DNA of 41,533 bases from JAMIFN01 sp035906235 (GCA_035906235.1 JAMIFN010000054.1:1-41533), one strand, 5' to 3'. Positions 8,998 through 16,971 are shown, counted from the first letter of the stretch. Numbers and translations are program-made. The notes: a model not told the origin generated them from the sequence alone.

Positions 8998-9056
8998 AAA
9001 AGTCCTTTGATAAGACAGGGTTGAGGAAGTCATGACGCAAAGTCTAAAAAGGCTTT

Positions 9057-9074
9057 GTGACAGTGCCGTGACAA
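9057..9074 (-). promoter_or_regulatory. Pho box of the pst-pho operon
   Basis: The minus strand reads TTGTCAC-GGCA-CTGTCAC, two seven-base half sites separated by four bases, close to the enterobacterial Pho box CTGTCAT-AWAW-CTGTCAY. A TAGACT element about 10 bases downstream could be the -10. It lies about 60 bases before the pstS start codon, where PhoB would be expected to bind. No experiment supports it here. Confidence 0.75.
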
Positions 9075-9158
9075 TCTTGTGGCAATGATAAAAGCCCAGC
9101 AAAGCGCCACACCCTGCGCTTTGAGCGCCCGCAGCTGTCCGTGGGAAAATAGCCCACT

Positions 9159-10166
9159 ATGCCCGATACCCTGCCCCTGCTGACTCTGCCCCAAGCCGCT
9201 GCCGCGCTCGCCGCTGGCGGCCTAGTGGCCATGCCCACCGAAACGGTGTACGGCCTGGCTGCCGATGCGCAAAACGCGCAGGCCGTGGCGCAAATTTTCA
9301 GCACCAAAGGCAGGCCGGCTGACCACCCGTTGATCGTGCATATCGCAGCGCCCGAACACGCCAGCGTTTTTGCGCAAGACATCCCCGCCTTTGCGCAAGC
9401 GCTGATGCAGCAGTTTTGGCCTGGCCCTTTGACGCTGATTTTGCCGCGCCGCCCTGATGTGGCCGCTGCCGCTGCGGGCGGGCAAAGCAGCATCGGCCTG
9501 CGTATGCCCGCGCACCCGCAGGCGCTGGCGCTGCTGCAAACTTGTGCCGAACGCGGCGTGCTCGGCCTAGCCGCCCCCAGTGCCAACCGCTTTGGCCGCG
9601 TCAGCCCCACTTGCGCCGCGCATGTGGCCGATGAATTTGGCGCTGCCGTCCCCATACTCGATGGCGGGGATTGCGTCGTGGGCATTGAATCGACCATCGT
9701 CGATTGCAGCCGGGGCGCGCCCACCATCTTGCGCCCAGGGCAAATCAGCGCGGCGCAAATCCATGCCGCATTGGCGCCCTTGGGTTGGCAACTGCAAGAC
9801 GCAGCCAGCGCGGAACAATCCACGCACCAAGCTGCACCCAAAGCCTCGGGCACGCTAGCAGCCCACTACGCCCCGCGCGCCAAAGTGCGCCTGATGGACG
9901 CGGCCACGCTGCAGACGGCGCTGGATGTGCTGGGGGCGGAGGCGAAAAATATCGCCATTTATAGCCGCGCGATTTTGCGCAGCAGCGCCCCTGCGGTGAT
10001 TCGCCGCCATATGCCGCAAGACGCAGCGGCTGCCGCGCATGAACTGTTTGCCGTGCTGCGCGAGCTGGACGCACAAGGCGTGCATTTGATTTGGGTAGAA
10101 ACGCCGCCTGCCGATGCCGACTGGGACGGCGTGCGCGACCGCCTGCGGCGGGCGGCTGCGGCCTGA
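9159..10166 (+). CDS. tsaC: Threonylcarbamoyl-AMP synthase (Sua5/YrdC family)
   Basis: Makes threonylcarbamoyl-AMP from threonine, bicarbonate and ATP for the t6A modification of ANN-decoding tRNAs. 335 residues, so the longer Sua5 form: YrdC domain at about 10-200 (VAMPTETVYGLAADA, STKGRPADHPLIVHI, SANRFGRVSPT, ESTIVDC) followed by a C-terminal Sua5 domain joined by a segment with SGTLAAHYAPRAKVRL. It is divergent from pstS, so the two share about 160 bases of promoter region. The start codon has no clear ribosome site; GTGGG/CCCAC arms lie directly before it. Confidence 0.92.
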   Translation: MPDTLPLLTLPQAAAALAAGGLVAMPTETVYGLAADAQNAQAVAQIFSTKGRPADHPLIVHIAAPEHASVFAQDIPAFAQALMQQFWPGPLTLILPRRPDVAAAAAGGQSSIGLRMPAHPQALALLQTCAERGVLGLAAPSANRFGRVSPTCAAHVADEFGAAVPILDGGDCVVGIESTIVDCSRGAPTILRPGQISAAQIHAALAPLGWQLQDAASAEQSTHQAAPKASGTLAAHYAPRAKVRLMDAATLQTALDVLGAEAKNIAIYSRAILRSSAPAVIRRHMPQDAAAAAHELFAVLRELDAQGVHLIWVETPPADADWDGVRDRLRRAAAA

Positions 10167-10200
10167 GCTGATGATCATTCAAAAAACCAATTTTTAATGA

Positions 10201-10243
10201 TTAAAAGGATAGCGGCTCAGGCAGGTTTTACGGAATAAAACGC
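10201..10243 (+). repeat. Interspersed repeat copy C
   Basis: Reads GATAGCGGCTCAGGCAGG followed by TTTTACGGAATAAAACG. It lies between the convergent tsaC and 5-alpha-reductase-like genes. Confidence 0.78.
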
Positions 10244-10261
10244 CAATTTAATGTTTAAAAA

Positions 10262-11026
10262 TCAAAGCACAAAGGGCAAGATAGCTTTGCGATTTTTGGG
10301 GTGGTCGGCAAATTCTGTTTGATACCAGCGGTGTTTGCGCAAAGCGCGGGGGGCTAAATTGGAAAAAGTAAATACGGCAAATGACAGTCCCGCCAGTGAC
10401 CAGCTAGCCAAAGCAAAGCCCAGCCAAGTCAGAATTTCACCCAGATAATTGGGCTGATCCACCCAGCGAAAAGCCCCGCCTTGGGGCAACTTCATTTGCC
10501 CAGGCTGGCAACTGGCAGCCAAGCGGCGCAGCAAAGCATCGCTATGTTTGTTTAGGCCATAGCCAGCGGCAAACAGCGCCAAACCTGCGTGCAAGCGCCA
10601 ATCTTGTAGCCACGCAGTATTTAAATGCGGCGCTAAATGGCCGATGAAAGTGCCCTGCAAATAGCCATTGATGCTGTTGTAGCCCGCGCCCAGCAGCACA
10701 ATCAGCCAAGGCATAGGTGGACTGCCCACAGGCAGGGTAAAGGGATAGATCAAGCTGCGATGCCCATAATGCAGCAGCCACAACCCCAGCAGCAGCAAAG
10801 CCGCTGCCTGCCCGCTATTGCGCCCACCCCAGTAGAAAAACACAAAACTCAGCAGCGCAGGTAGCTCCATCAAGACCCAGCCCCAGCGGTTGCTGATAAC
10901 TGCCCCCCAGCCTGTGCGCAGGGCATGACCATAAGGAGCATCAATTTTTAGCAGTACAACAAAGCTGATGGCTGCGGCGATGAATACGCCCAGCAGTAGT
11001 GCATCAAACAGGGATGGGCTTGCCAT
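10262..11026 (-). CDS. Steroid 5-alpha-reductase family membrane enzyme
   Basis: A 254-residue multi-pass membrane protein that matches animal 3-oxo-5-alpha-steroid 4-dehydrogenases (SRD5A1/2) along its whole length, not only in the C-terminal domain. Recognisable blocks, with residue numbers from the ATG at 11026: WVLMELPAL (Glu54), LHYGHRSLIYPF (Tyr87), NSINGYLQG (Asn120), GLNKHSDALLRRL (Asp163), PQGGAFRWVDQPNYLGEIL (Glu197), FALASWSLAGLSFAVFTF and the end HPKNRKAILPFVL. These correspond to the substrate Glu-Tyr pair and NADPH-site residues described for human SRD5A2 (E57, Y91, N160, D164, E197). The family reduces a C4-C5 double bond with NADPH. Its start overlaps the gspC-like stop (TGATG). 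The substrate here is unknown; a steroid-type enone is the family expectation. Confidence 0.85.
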   Translation of the reverse strand: MASPSLFDALLLGVFIAAAISFVVLLKIDAPYGHALRTGWGAVISNRWGWVLMELPALLSFVFFYWGGRNSGQAAALLLLGLWLLHYGHRSLIYPFTLPVGSPPMPWLIVLLGAGYNSINGYLQGTFIGHLAPHLNTAWLQDWRLHAGLALFAAGYGLNKHSDALLRRLAASCQPGQMKLPQGGAFRWVDQPNYLGEILTWLGFALASWSLAGLSFAVFTFSNLAPRALRKHRWYQTEFADHPKNRKAILPFVL

Positions 11027-11829
11027 CAATCGCTAAAGTACAAGCTATCGTTAGACAAAACGCTGCGGCGCGGCGCAGGGTTATCGGATTTGGCTGGGCT
11101 TGCGGCATTGCCAGTGGCGTTGCCAGTATTGCGGCGCTGCTCCATGCGCTCGCTTAAGCGAGTGCGGCGTTCTTCGCGATCTTGGCGTGCGCTGTCGGGT
11201 GCAGCATCGGACGCTTGCGTTGCAGGCGTGCCGGGTGCTGCCGCAGATGGTGGGGCGACGATTTGGGGGCTTAACTGAACCGGCATGGCAGGCGGTTCAA
11301 CTGCCGCTTGGGCTGGTGGTGGGCTGTAGGGGCTGCTGCCGTTATTGACCTTGCTTTTTTCGCCCAGTGTCAGGGTCAGCAGCTTAGGGCTATCGGGCTG
11401 GCTGATATTGACCAGGGTCACGCTTTGGCGGCTGAGCGCTTGCACCACCACGCTAGGCTCAACGGTGGCGCCCACTTGCAACAGTTGCGCCGGTTTGCCA
11501 TCGACGCTGATCATGACCAGCCCGTCTTTCTCGCTGCCCTGCGCCATGATGCCGCTGAGCGCAAATCGGCTGGGGTTCCAATCCACCGTGGGTGCACTGT
11601 CGGCCTGCAATGCCGCGGCCGCGCCATCGCCCACTGCGCCAAGGCCATGCGCCACGGCTAAGCTGTCGGGTTGCAGGGGGCGGCTGCTTTGTCCAGCGAC
11701 ATCAGCCTGCCCTAGGGCGGGGTTGGGCGCGGCCTGGGCGCTGATTTGCAAGCCCCAATAGGCGGCGCTGCCACCGGCTAAAAGCCAAACAGCAAAGGTA
11801 GTAAGACGGAGTGACCAAATATTGCGCAT
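11026..11829 (-). CDS. gspC: GspC-like type II secretion protein
   Basis: 267 residues. One N-terminal membrane helix (about 8-28, TTFAVWLLAGGSAAYWGLQI) is followed by a linker and a homology-region-like domain (about 80-155: WNPSRFALSGIMAQGSE, GLVMISVDGKPAQLLQVGAT, VVQALSRQSVTLVNI), the layout of GspC, which links the inner-membrane platform to the secretin. The C-terminal third is Pro/Ala-rich and then Arg-rich (QDREERRTRLSERMEQRR), apparently disordered, and there is no PDZ domain. It is divergent from gspG, which supports the assignment. Only these two secretion genes are in the window. Its last codons overlap the 5-alpha-reductase-like gene. Confidence 0.75.
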   Translation of the reverse strand: MRNIWSLRLTTFAVWLLAGGSAAYWGLQISAQAAPNPALGQADVAGQSSRPLQPDSLAVAHGLGAVGDGAAAALQADSAPTVDWNPSRFALSGIMAQGSEKDGLVMISVDGKPAQLLQVGATVEPSVVVQALSRQSVTLVNISQPDSPKLLTLTLGEKSKVNNGSSPYSPPPAQAAVEPPAMPVQLSPQIVAPPSAAAPGTPATQASDAAPDSARQDREERRTRLSERMEQRRNTGNATGNAASPAKSDNPAPRRSVLSNDSLYFSD

Positions 11830-11969
11830 CCGCGCATTATGCGGCGCTTTAAGCGTTTATCATCAAGCAATTGCGGTGAATTTCCCTGTGAATACACCCG
11901 AACGCGCAGCTGGTGCATGGTTTGCCCACACCCCTGTTCGCCCACCCCTTTTTAGCGGAGCCTGATGCT

Positions 11970-12413
11970 ATGCCTAGCTTGAAACACAGCCGCCAGCGCC
12001 TACAGCGCGGTTTTACCCTGATCGAATTGATGGTGGTGCTGGTCATCATCGGCATTTTGGTGGTGTTTGTCGTGCCCTCGCTGATGGATAGACCTGACCA
12101 CGCCCGCGTGGATAAGGCCAAGGCCGAAATGCCGCAAATCCTGAGCGCGCTGAAGATGTACAAACTCGACAATGGCCGCTACCCGACGCAAGAGCAAGGT
12201 TTGGCGGCGCTGCGCACCAAGCCCGCAACCAACCCCGTGCCGGCTAATTGGCGGGGTTATTTGGAACGCGATGCCGTGGACCCTTGGGGCAATCCTTACC
12301 AATACCTGATTCCTGGCAGCCACGGCACCGAGATCGACATCATCTCCATGGGGCGCGATGGCCAGCCCGGGGGCGAAGGCTTGGATGCCGATATTGGCAG
12401 CTGGCAGCAGTAA
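11970..12413 (+). CDS. gspG: Type II secretion major pseudopilin GspG
   Basis: 147 residues from the ATG at 11970 (AGCGGAG upstream). The class III leader has the prepilin peptidase site LQRG|FTLIE, with Gly14 before the cut and Glu19 at position +5 of the mature protein, followed by the helix LMVVLVIIGILVVFVVPSL. The C-terminal domain has the pseudopilin signature YPTQEQGLAALRTKP, DPWGNPYQYLIPG and the calcium-site end region GRDGQPGGEGLDADIGSW. This protein polymerises into the pseudopilus that pushes substrates through the secretin. A longer frame from 11913 would put extra residues before the leader and is unlikely. Confidence 0.95.
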   Translation: MPSLKHSRQRLQRGFTLIELMVVLVIIGILVVFVVPSLMDRPDHARVDKAKAEMPQILSALKMYKLDNGRYPTQEQGLAALRTKPATNPVPANWRGYLERDAVDPWGNPYQYLIPGSHGTEIDIISMGRDGQPGGEGLDADIGSWQQ

Positions 12414-12423
12414 CTTACTGCTA

Positions 12424-12468
12424 TATAAAACATAGCTATTCGGGCAGGTATTTCGGCCTAAAACACCG
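12424..12468 (+). repeat. Interspersed repeat copy D
   Basis: Reads CATAGCTATTCGGGCAGG, then TATTTCGGCCTAAAACACCG. It fills the 60 bases between gspG and the upstream part of the ubiJ frame. Confidence 0.75.
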
Positions 12469-12518
12469 AAATCATGCCTAAAACCTTGCGAACGACGCTT
12501 CCCACTCTCTGCATCTCC

Positions 12519-13037
12519 ATGGCTAACCCTTTTGATTTTTTTGGCGGCGTGCAAAAACTCCTCTCTAGCCTGCAGCCGCCCGCCTGGCTGGTGCAAGAGG
12601 GGCAAAACCGCATCATCCTCAGCCTCAACCATGTGCTCAAACAAGAGCCGCTGGCGATGGAGCGCCTGGCCCAACAAGCGGGCAAAAGCGCCCTGATTAG
12701 CCTAGCGCCCTGGAGCTTGCATGTGCAGGCCACGCCTGCGGGTTTATTGGATTTGGTGCCCGACGCGCGCGAGCCGCAATTGCGCGCCACCGTCACCGAC
12801 AACATGGCGCAGCTGGCCGCCAAAGCCGCCAGCGGCGACAAGCCCAGCATCCACATTGAAGGCGATGTGGCGCTGGCCGCCGACATCAATTGGCTGATTG
12901 ACCATGTGCGCTGGGACTGGGAAGAAGACCTCAGCCGCATCATGGGCGACGGCGCGGCGCACACCCTAGGCCAAGGCCTGCGCGCTGTCGCGGGCGGCCT
13001 GCGCCAATTTGCCAGCAAATTCCAGAGCCCCAGCTGA
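12519..13037 (+). CDS. ubiJ: Ubiquinone biosynthesis accessory factor UbiJ (SCP2 domain)
   Basis: 172 residues from the ATG at 12519 (MANPFDFFGGVQKLLSSLQ). It carries an SCP2-like lipid-binding fold with a C-terminal helical tail, as in UbiJ, which with UbiK helps organise the soluble Ubi complex that finishes ubiquinone. A typical segment is DKPSIHIEGDVALAADINW. It is followed directly by ubiB (TGATATG, one base between the stop and the next ATG), the common ubiE-J-B order, although ubiE is not next to it here. An upstream in-frame start at 12474 would begin in the repeat; neither start has a strong ribosome site. Confidence 0.85.
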   Translation: MANPFDFFGGVQKLLSSLQPPAWLVQEGQNRIILSLNHVLKQEPLAMERLAQQAGKSALISLAPWSLHVQATPAGLLDLVPDAREPQLRATVTDNMAQLAAKAASGDKPSIHIEGDVALAADINWLIDHVRWDWEEDLSRIMGDGAAHTLGQGLRAVAGGLRQFASKFQSPS

Positions 13038-13038
13038 T

Positions 13039-14637
13039 ATGCAAATCTTTCGCGCCCTGCACATTGCGCGCGTGATGTTGCGCTATGGCCTTGATGAGGT
13101 CGTGCTCAGCAGTTTTGAGCGCCCCGATCTGCTGCGCCGCACCCGCTTTTTGCGCTGGGGGCGCAAGCTGACTGCGCCCCGTGGCCAGCGCCTGCGCATG
13201 GCGCTAGAAGCTTTAGGCCCCATCTTTGTGAAATTTGGCCAAGTGCTATCGACCCGCGCCGATTTGCTGCCGCCCGATATCGCCGCTGAACTGGCCTTGT
13301 TGCAAGACCGCGTGCCGCCCTTTGACAGCGCCATCGCCGTGGCCACCATCGAACGCAGCTTTGGCAAACCCTTGGCCGATGTTTTTCTCAGCTTTGATTT
13401 GCAGCCCATAGCCAGCGCATCGATTGCCCAAGTGCATTTTGCTGAAATCGCGGACAAAACCACGGGCGCTGCCGTGCCCGTAGCCGTCAAAGTGCTGCGC
13501 CCGGGCATGGACAAAGTTATCGGCCACGACATCGCCCTGATGCGCCAAATGGCCACTTGGCTGCAAGCCCTGAGCGAGGACGGCAAGCGTTTAAAACCCT
13601 TGGCCGTGGTGGACGAATTCGACAAATACCTGCACGACGAACTCGATTTGATGCGCGAAGCGGCCAACGCCACGCAGCTGGCGCGCAATATGGCGGGCAT
13701 GGCGCAGGTGCAGTTGCCCGCGATGCATTGGGACTGGTGCCGCACCGAGGTCATGACCATGCAGCGCATGGGGCAAGACGCCCTGCCGATTAGCCAGATT
13801 GACGCCCTCAAAGCCGCAGGCGTGAATATGCCGCAACTGGCACGCGACGGCGTCACCATCTTTTTCACCCAGGTGTTTAAAGACGGCTTTTTCCACGCCG
13901 ATATGCACCCGGGCAATTTGCTCGTCAGCACCGCACCCGCCAGCTTGGGGCGTTTTATTTTGCTCGACTTTGGCATTGTTGGCAGTTTGACCGATTACGA
14001 CAAACGCTATTTGGCGCAAAACTTTGCCGCTTTTTTTGAGCGCAACTACCGCCGCGTAGCCGAGCTGCACATCGAAAGCGGCTGGGTCGCCCCGGGCGTG
14101 AATGTGGCCGATTTAGAAGGCGCCATCCGCAGCGTGTGCGAGCCGTATTTTGACAAGCCCCTGCGCGAAATCTCGCTCGGCATGGTACTGATGCGCTTGT
14201 TCCAAGTCTCGCGCCGTTTTCAGGTTGAAATCCAGCCCCAGCTGGTCTTGCTGCAAAAAACCCTGCTCAATGTGGAAGGCCTGGCACGCCAGCTCGACCC
14301 CGAGATGGATTTGTGGCAAACCGCCCAACCCTTTTTGCGCAGCTGGCTGAATGAGCAAATGGGCCCCAAACGCCTGCTGCGCGAGCTGAAAAGCGAAGCG
14401 CCGCAGTGGGCCGCGCTGCTGCCCGCCATGCCGCGCCTCGTGCACGACTATCTGGCGCAGCACAGCCAAGCTGGTGCGCAAAAAGCCAGCGAAGCGGCAT
14501 TGCTCGCGCTGATTGCCGAGCAGCGCGAAACCAATCGCCAGCTGCAACGCATCATCTACGCGGGCGTGGGCTTTGTCATCGGTGCGCTCGTGGTATTGGT
14601 GGTGCTGCGCCTACGGCAAATGGGCTGGCAGATTTAA
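13039..14637 (+). CDS. ubiB: Ubiquinone biosynthesis ATPase/kinase-like protein UbiB
   Basis: Member of the ABC1/ADCK (UbiB) protein-kinase-like family, needed for ubiquinone synthesis and thought to use ATP to extract membrane lipid intermediates. 532 residues: the family-specific KxGQ motif Lys65-Phe-Gly-Gln68, nucleotide lysine Lys151 in VAVKVLRPG, catalytic-loop region FFHADMHPGN (about 285-293), metal-binding Asp310 in DFGIVG, and C-terminal membrane helices (VGFVIGALVVLVVL). The ATG at 13039 is preferred to a TTG at 13009 because it gives the standard MQIFRALHIARV start. It is coupled to ubiJ. Confidence 0.95.
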   Translation: MQIFRALHIARVMLRYGLDEVVLSSFERPDLLRRTRFLRWGRKLTAPRGQRLRMALEALGPIFVKFGQVLSTRADLLPPDIAAELALLQDRVPPFDSAIAVATIERSFGKPLADVFLSFDLQPIASASIAQVHFAEIADKTTGAAVPVAVKVLRPGMDKVIGHDIALMRQMATWLQALSEDGKRLKPLAVVDEFDKYLHDELDLMREAANATQLARNMAGMAQVQLPAMHWDWCRTEVMTMQRMGQDALPISQIDALKAAGVNMPQLARDGVTIFFTQVFKDGFFHADMHPGNLLVSTAPASLGRFILLDFGIVGSLTDYDKRYLAQNFAAFFERNYRRVAELHIESGWVAPGVNVADLEGAIRSVCEPYFDKPLREISLGMVLMRLFQVSRRFQVEIQPQLVLLQKTLLNVEGLARQLDPEMDLWQTAQPFLRSWLNEQMGPKRLLRELKSEAPQWAALLPAMPRLVHDYLAQHSQAGAQKASEAALLALIAEQRETNRQLQRIIYAGVGFVIGALVVLVVLRLRQMGWQI

Positions 14638-14685
14638 AAGTACAGCACACCAGGGACATCAAGATGACCCAGGGGAAAAAAGATT

Positions 14686-15591
14686 TCAAAAACCCTTGGC
14701 ACTCATCCAGCGCAGCAGGTCTAACCACATTTGCCGCGTTTCGGCGGCGCTGGGTGGGCGGCTGGCGTGGGGCAGTTCGATGGTGACGACGGGGATGCCT
14801 CTATGCACACCGGCGTAATTGCCTAGGCTGCCGGGATAGATACCGATTTGGTCGAGGTATAGCCTACCCAATTTTTCGGGTGGGATCGTGGGGCCGTCAA
14901 AATCGAGCACGCCATAGGGGGCGTGGATGCTGACGATGAGCTGGGGCGCAAAGCTGGCCATTTGCTCAAACACCAGCTTGGATTCGGGTTCCGACAGCGG
15001 TTTCTCCCCAGGCCAGCGGCGTGGATCTTTTTTGGTGCGTTTGCCCCAGTAAGTAGCGGCTTCATTTTGCCAATTTGGGGTAGGAAAATTGCGGTTGAGA
15101 TCCACACCATGGGCATTGGTGCGGCTGGGTTTTTTTGCCAGCAGGCCATCAGGGTTGAGTGCAGGCAAAAATCGCCAGTGGCTTTGCGCCGGGATCTGCC
15201 CCGCCAGTTCCATCCATTGCAAGGCCAGGCTGACGGAGGACAATTCATCGCCGTGGATGCCACCAATAACCAAAACCCTGGTAGGTTTGCTTATCTTGCT
15301 AGGGGGCAAAACATCACCTTGCAACAGGGGGCGACCTTGTACTGATTGCGCTCCGCTGAGTTGTAATTGCGCTTGCGCGCACAGCTCGCGGCTGACGCCG
15401 GGCAGACTGCGCAAGAGCGTAAAACAGGCATCAGCCTGCACCTTGGGTTGGAGATGGATGCTGATGGCAGATGTGGCGGTGCGTGGCGCTACTGGCACAG
15501 GTAAGGGCACAGGCGCAGCAAACACGCGGACAAAGCCAAACGACCCGGCTAAACCCGCTGCGAGGCAGAGGTGGCGCAGCAACCCCGTCAT
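14686..15591 (-). CDS. Secreted M14-family zinc carboxypeptidase
   Basis: 301 residues with a signal peptide (MTGLLRHLCLAAGLAG, cleaved near VFAA|PVPLP). It has M14 peptidase residues: zinc ligands His113 and Glu116 in GGIHGDELSS, NPDG, the substrate-binding RTNAHGVDLNRNFP, the third zinc ligand in SIHAPYG, and the catalytic Glu in VVTIELPHA. The overall look is that of the MpaA-like group that trims murein peptides, here in a periplasmic form; the substrate is inferred. The start was put at 15591 because that ATG overlaps the metK stop as ATGA; an ATG at 15597 is an alternative. Translational coupling to metK is unusual. Confidence 0.8.
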   Translation of the reverse strand: MTGLLRHLCLAAGLAGSFGFVRVFAAPVPLPVPVAPRTATSAISIHLQPKVQADACFTLLRSLPGVSRELCAQAQLQLSGAQSVQGRPLLQGDVLPPSKISKPTRVLVIGGIHGDELSSVSLALQWMELAGQIPAQSHWRFLPALNPDGLLAKKPSRTNAHGVDLNRNFPTPNWQNEAATYWGKRTKKDPRRWPGEKPLSEPESKLVFEQMASFAPQLIVSIHAPYGVLDFDGPTIPPEKLGRLYLDQIGIYPGSLGNYAGVHRGIPVVTIELPHASRPPSAAETRQMWLDLLRWMSAKGF

Positions 15592-16778
15592 ACGCATTCC
15601 CGTCCAGCAGCGGCGCGCAGCAGCTGTGCTTTGTTGATGGCTTCCCAAGTGAACTCGGGCTCTTCGCGACCAAAGTGGCCGTAGGCCGCCGTTTTGCTGT
15701 AAATCGGGCGCAGCAGATCCAGCATCTGAATGATGCCTTTGGGGCGCAGGTCGAAATGCGCGCGCACCAGCTCGGCGATTTTGTCGTCAGCGATCACGCC
15801 CGTGCCTTCGGTGTAAACCGTGATGTTGATGGGCTCGGCCACGCCAATGGCGTAAGACAGTTGAATCTGGCACTGCTTGGCCAAGCCGGCAGCAACGATG
15901 TTTTTTGCCACATAACGCGCGGCATAGGCGGCTGAGCGATCCACTTTTGTGGGGTCTTTGCCGCTAAACGCACCGCCGCCGTGGGGGCAGGCGCCGCCAT
16001 AGGTATCGACAATGATTTTGCGCCCCGTCAGGCCGCAATCGCCTTGCGGGCCGCCGATGACGAAACGCCCAGTCGGGTTGATGAGGTAGCGCGTGTCAGT
16101 CAGCCATTCTTTGGGCAGCACGGGTTTGATGATTTCTTCGATGCAGGCTTCGATAAAGCTGGCCTTCATCTTGGTTTGGCTCTCGCTTTGGTCGGGGTCG
16201 TGCTGGGTCGAGAGCACGATGGTGTCTATGCTGTGCGGCTTGCCATCGACATAGCGCATGGTGACTTGGCTTTTGGCATCAGGGCGCAAGAAAGGCAGGC
16301 GGCCATCTTTGCGCAACTGCGCTTGGCGCTCAACGATGCGGTGTGCGTAGTAAATCGGCGCGGGCATCAGCTCGGGCGTTTCGTCGCAAGCGTAGCCAAA
16401 CATCAGGCCTTGGTCGCCGGCGCCGGTGTTGAGGTGGTCGTCGCTGGCCTGATCCACGCCTTGGGCAATGTCATTGCTTTGTTTGTCATAGCACACCATG
16501 ACGGCGCAGCCTTTGTAGTCGATGCCGTAATCGGTGTTGTCATAACCGATGCGCTGTATGGTGTCGCGCGCGACTTGGATGTAATCGACATGCGCATTGG
16601 CGCTGATTTCACCTGCCAGCACCACCAGCCCTGTGTTGGTCAAAGTCTCAGCTGCTACGCGTGCGCGCGGGTCTTGTTCAAGGATTGCATCCAAAATCGC
16701 GTCGGAGATTTGGTCGGCAACCTTATCGGGGTGGCCTTCTGAGACAGATTCAGAGGTGAATAAAAAATCGTTCGCCAT
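15588..16778 (-). CDS. metK: S-adenosylmethionine synthetase MetK
   Basis: Forms S-adenosylmethionine from methionine and ATP; cytosolic tetramer. 396 residues with every key motif: SEGHPDK (His16, Asp18), GAGDQGLMFGYA (from about 119), the loop TGRKIIVDTYGG, GGGAFSGKDPTKVDRSAAY and IGVAEPINITV. The start at 16778 has a GGAG ribosome site. The gene has an unusually informative leader of about 175 bases with a terminator-like hairpin ahead of the coding region. lpxL is divergent, a common Burkholderiales arrangement. The M14 peptidase overlaps its stop. Confidence 0.98.
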   Translation of the reverse strand: MANDFLFTSESVSEGHPDKVADQISDAILDAILEQDPRARVAAETLTNTGLVVLAGEISANAHVDYIQVARDTIQRIGYDNTDYGIDYKGCAVMVCYDKQSNDIAQGVDQASDDHLNTGAGDQGLMFGYACDETPELMPAPIYYAHRIVERQAQLRKDGRLPFLRPDAKSQVTMRYVDGKPHSIDTIVLSTQHDPDQSESQTKMKASFIEACIEEIIKPVLPKEWLTDTRYLINPTGRFVIGGPQGDCGLTGRKIIVDTYGGACPHGGGAFSGKDPTKVDRSAAYAARYVAKNIVAAGLAKQCQIQLSYAIGVAEPINITVYTEGTGVIADDKIAELVRAHFDLRPKGIIQMLDLLRPIYSKTAAYGHFGREEPEFTWEAINKAQLLRAAAGRECV

Positions 16779-16953
16779 GAGCAAAAACTCCTCGTACAAA
16801 AACAAAAAACGGCTTACCCTGCGTTGCCAGGTAAGCCGTGAGTACCAAGTGAGGTTGAGCTTTCGGGGCGAACGCTTTAGCAGTTTTGCGGGCGCCGTTA
16901 TCAGCCCACACGCCCTGCAAGTAGTTCCTTAACTCGGCGTTTGGAAAAATCCA
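16779..16953 (-). promoter_or_regulatory. metK 5' leader, candidate cis-regulatory RNA
   Basis: From the predicted transcription start near 16953 to the metK ATG. On the minus strand the first 100 bases can fold (for example GGGCG with CGCCC, or ACGCC with GGCGT, which exclude each other), followed by the terminator-like hairpin and then GGAG and the ATG. The layout is that of a transcription attenuator responding to a signal. I do not recognise a known SAM or SAH riboswitch core in it. Confidence 0.45.
16804..16839 (-). terminator. Terminator-like hairpin in the metK leader (candidate attenuator)
   Basis: On the minus strand ACGGCTTACC pairs with GGTAAGCCGT (16830-16839 with 16809-16818) and, past one bulged base, two more pairs, then TTTTTTG and more T's follow. 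The T-tract is only on the minus strand, so it acts in the metK direction. No gene ends upstream on that strand (lpxL is divergent), so it is either an attenuator in the metK leader or the end of a short leader RNA. Confidence 0.75.
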
Positions 16954-16959
16954 GCGGCT

Positions 16960-16965
16960 ATTATA
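16960..16965 (-). promoter_or_regulatory. metK promoter -10
   Basis: Perfect TATAAT on the minus strand. No convincing -35 lies 16-18 bases upstream, where the sequence already enters the first codons of lpxL. The transcript would start near 16953. Confidence 0.55.
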
Positions 16966-16971
16966 GGCAGG

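Noticed and set aside
8011..9024. 337-codon open frame on the plus strand opposite pstS
   Set aside because: It is a mirror of the pstS codons; the translation has no family features and pstS is unmistakable on the other strand.
15981..16742. 253-codon open frame opposite metK
   Set aside because: Shadow of a highly conserved gene; no ribosome site or recognisable domain.
16840..16953. Known SAH or SAM riboswitch in the metK leader
   Set aside because: The sequence does not show the conserved core I know for those classes; left as an unclassified leader.
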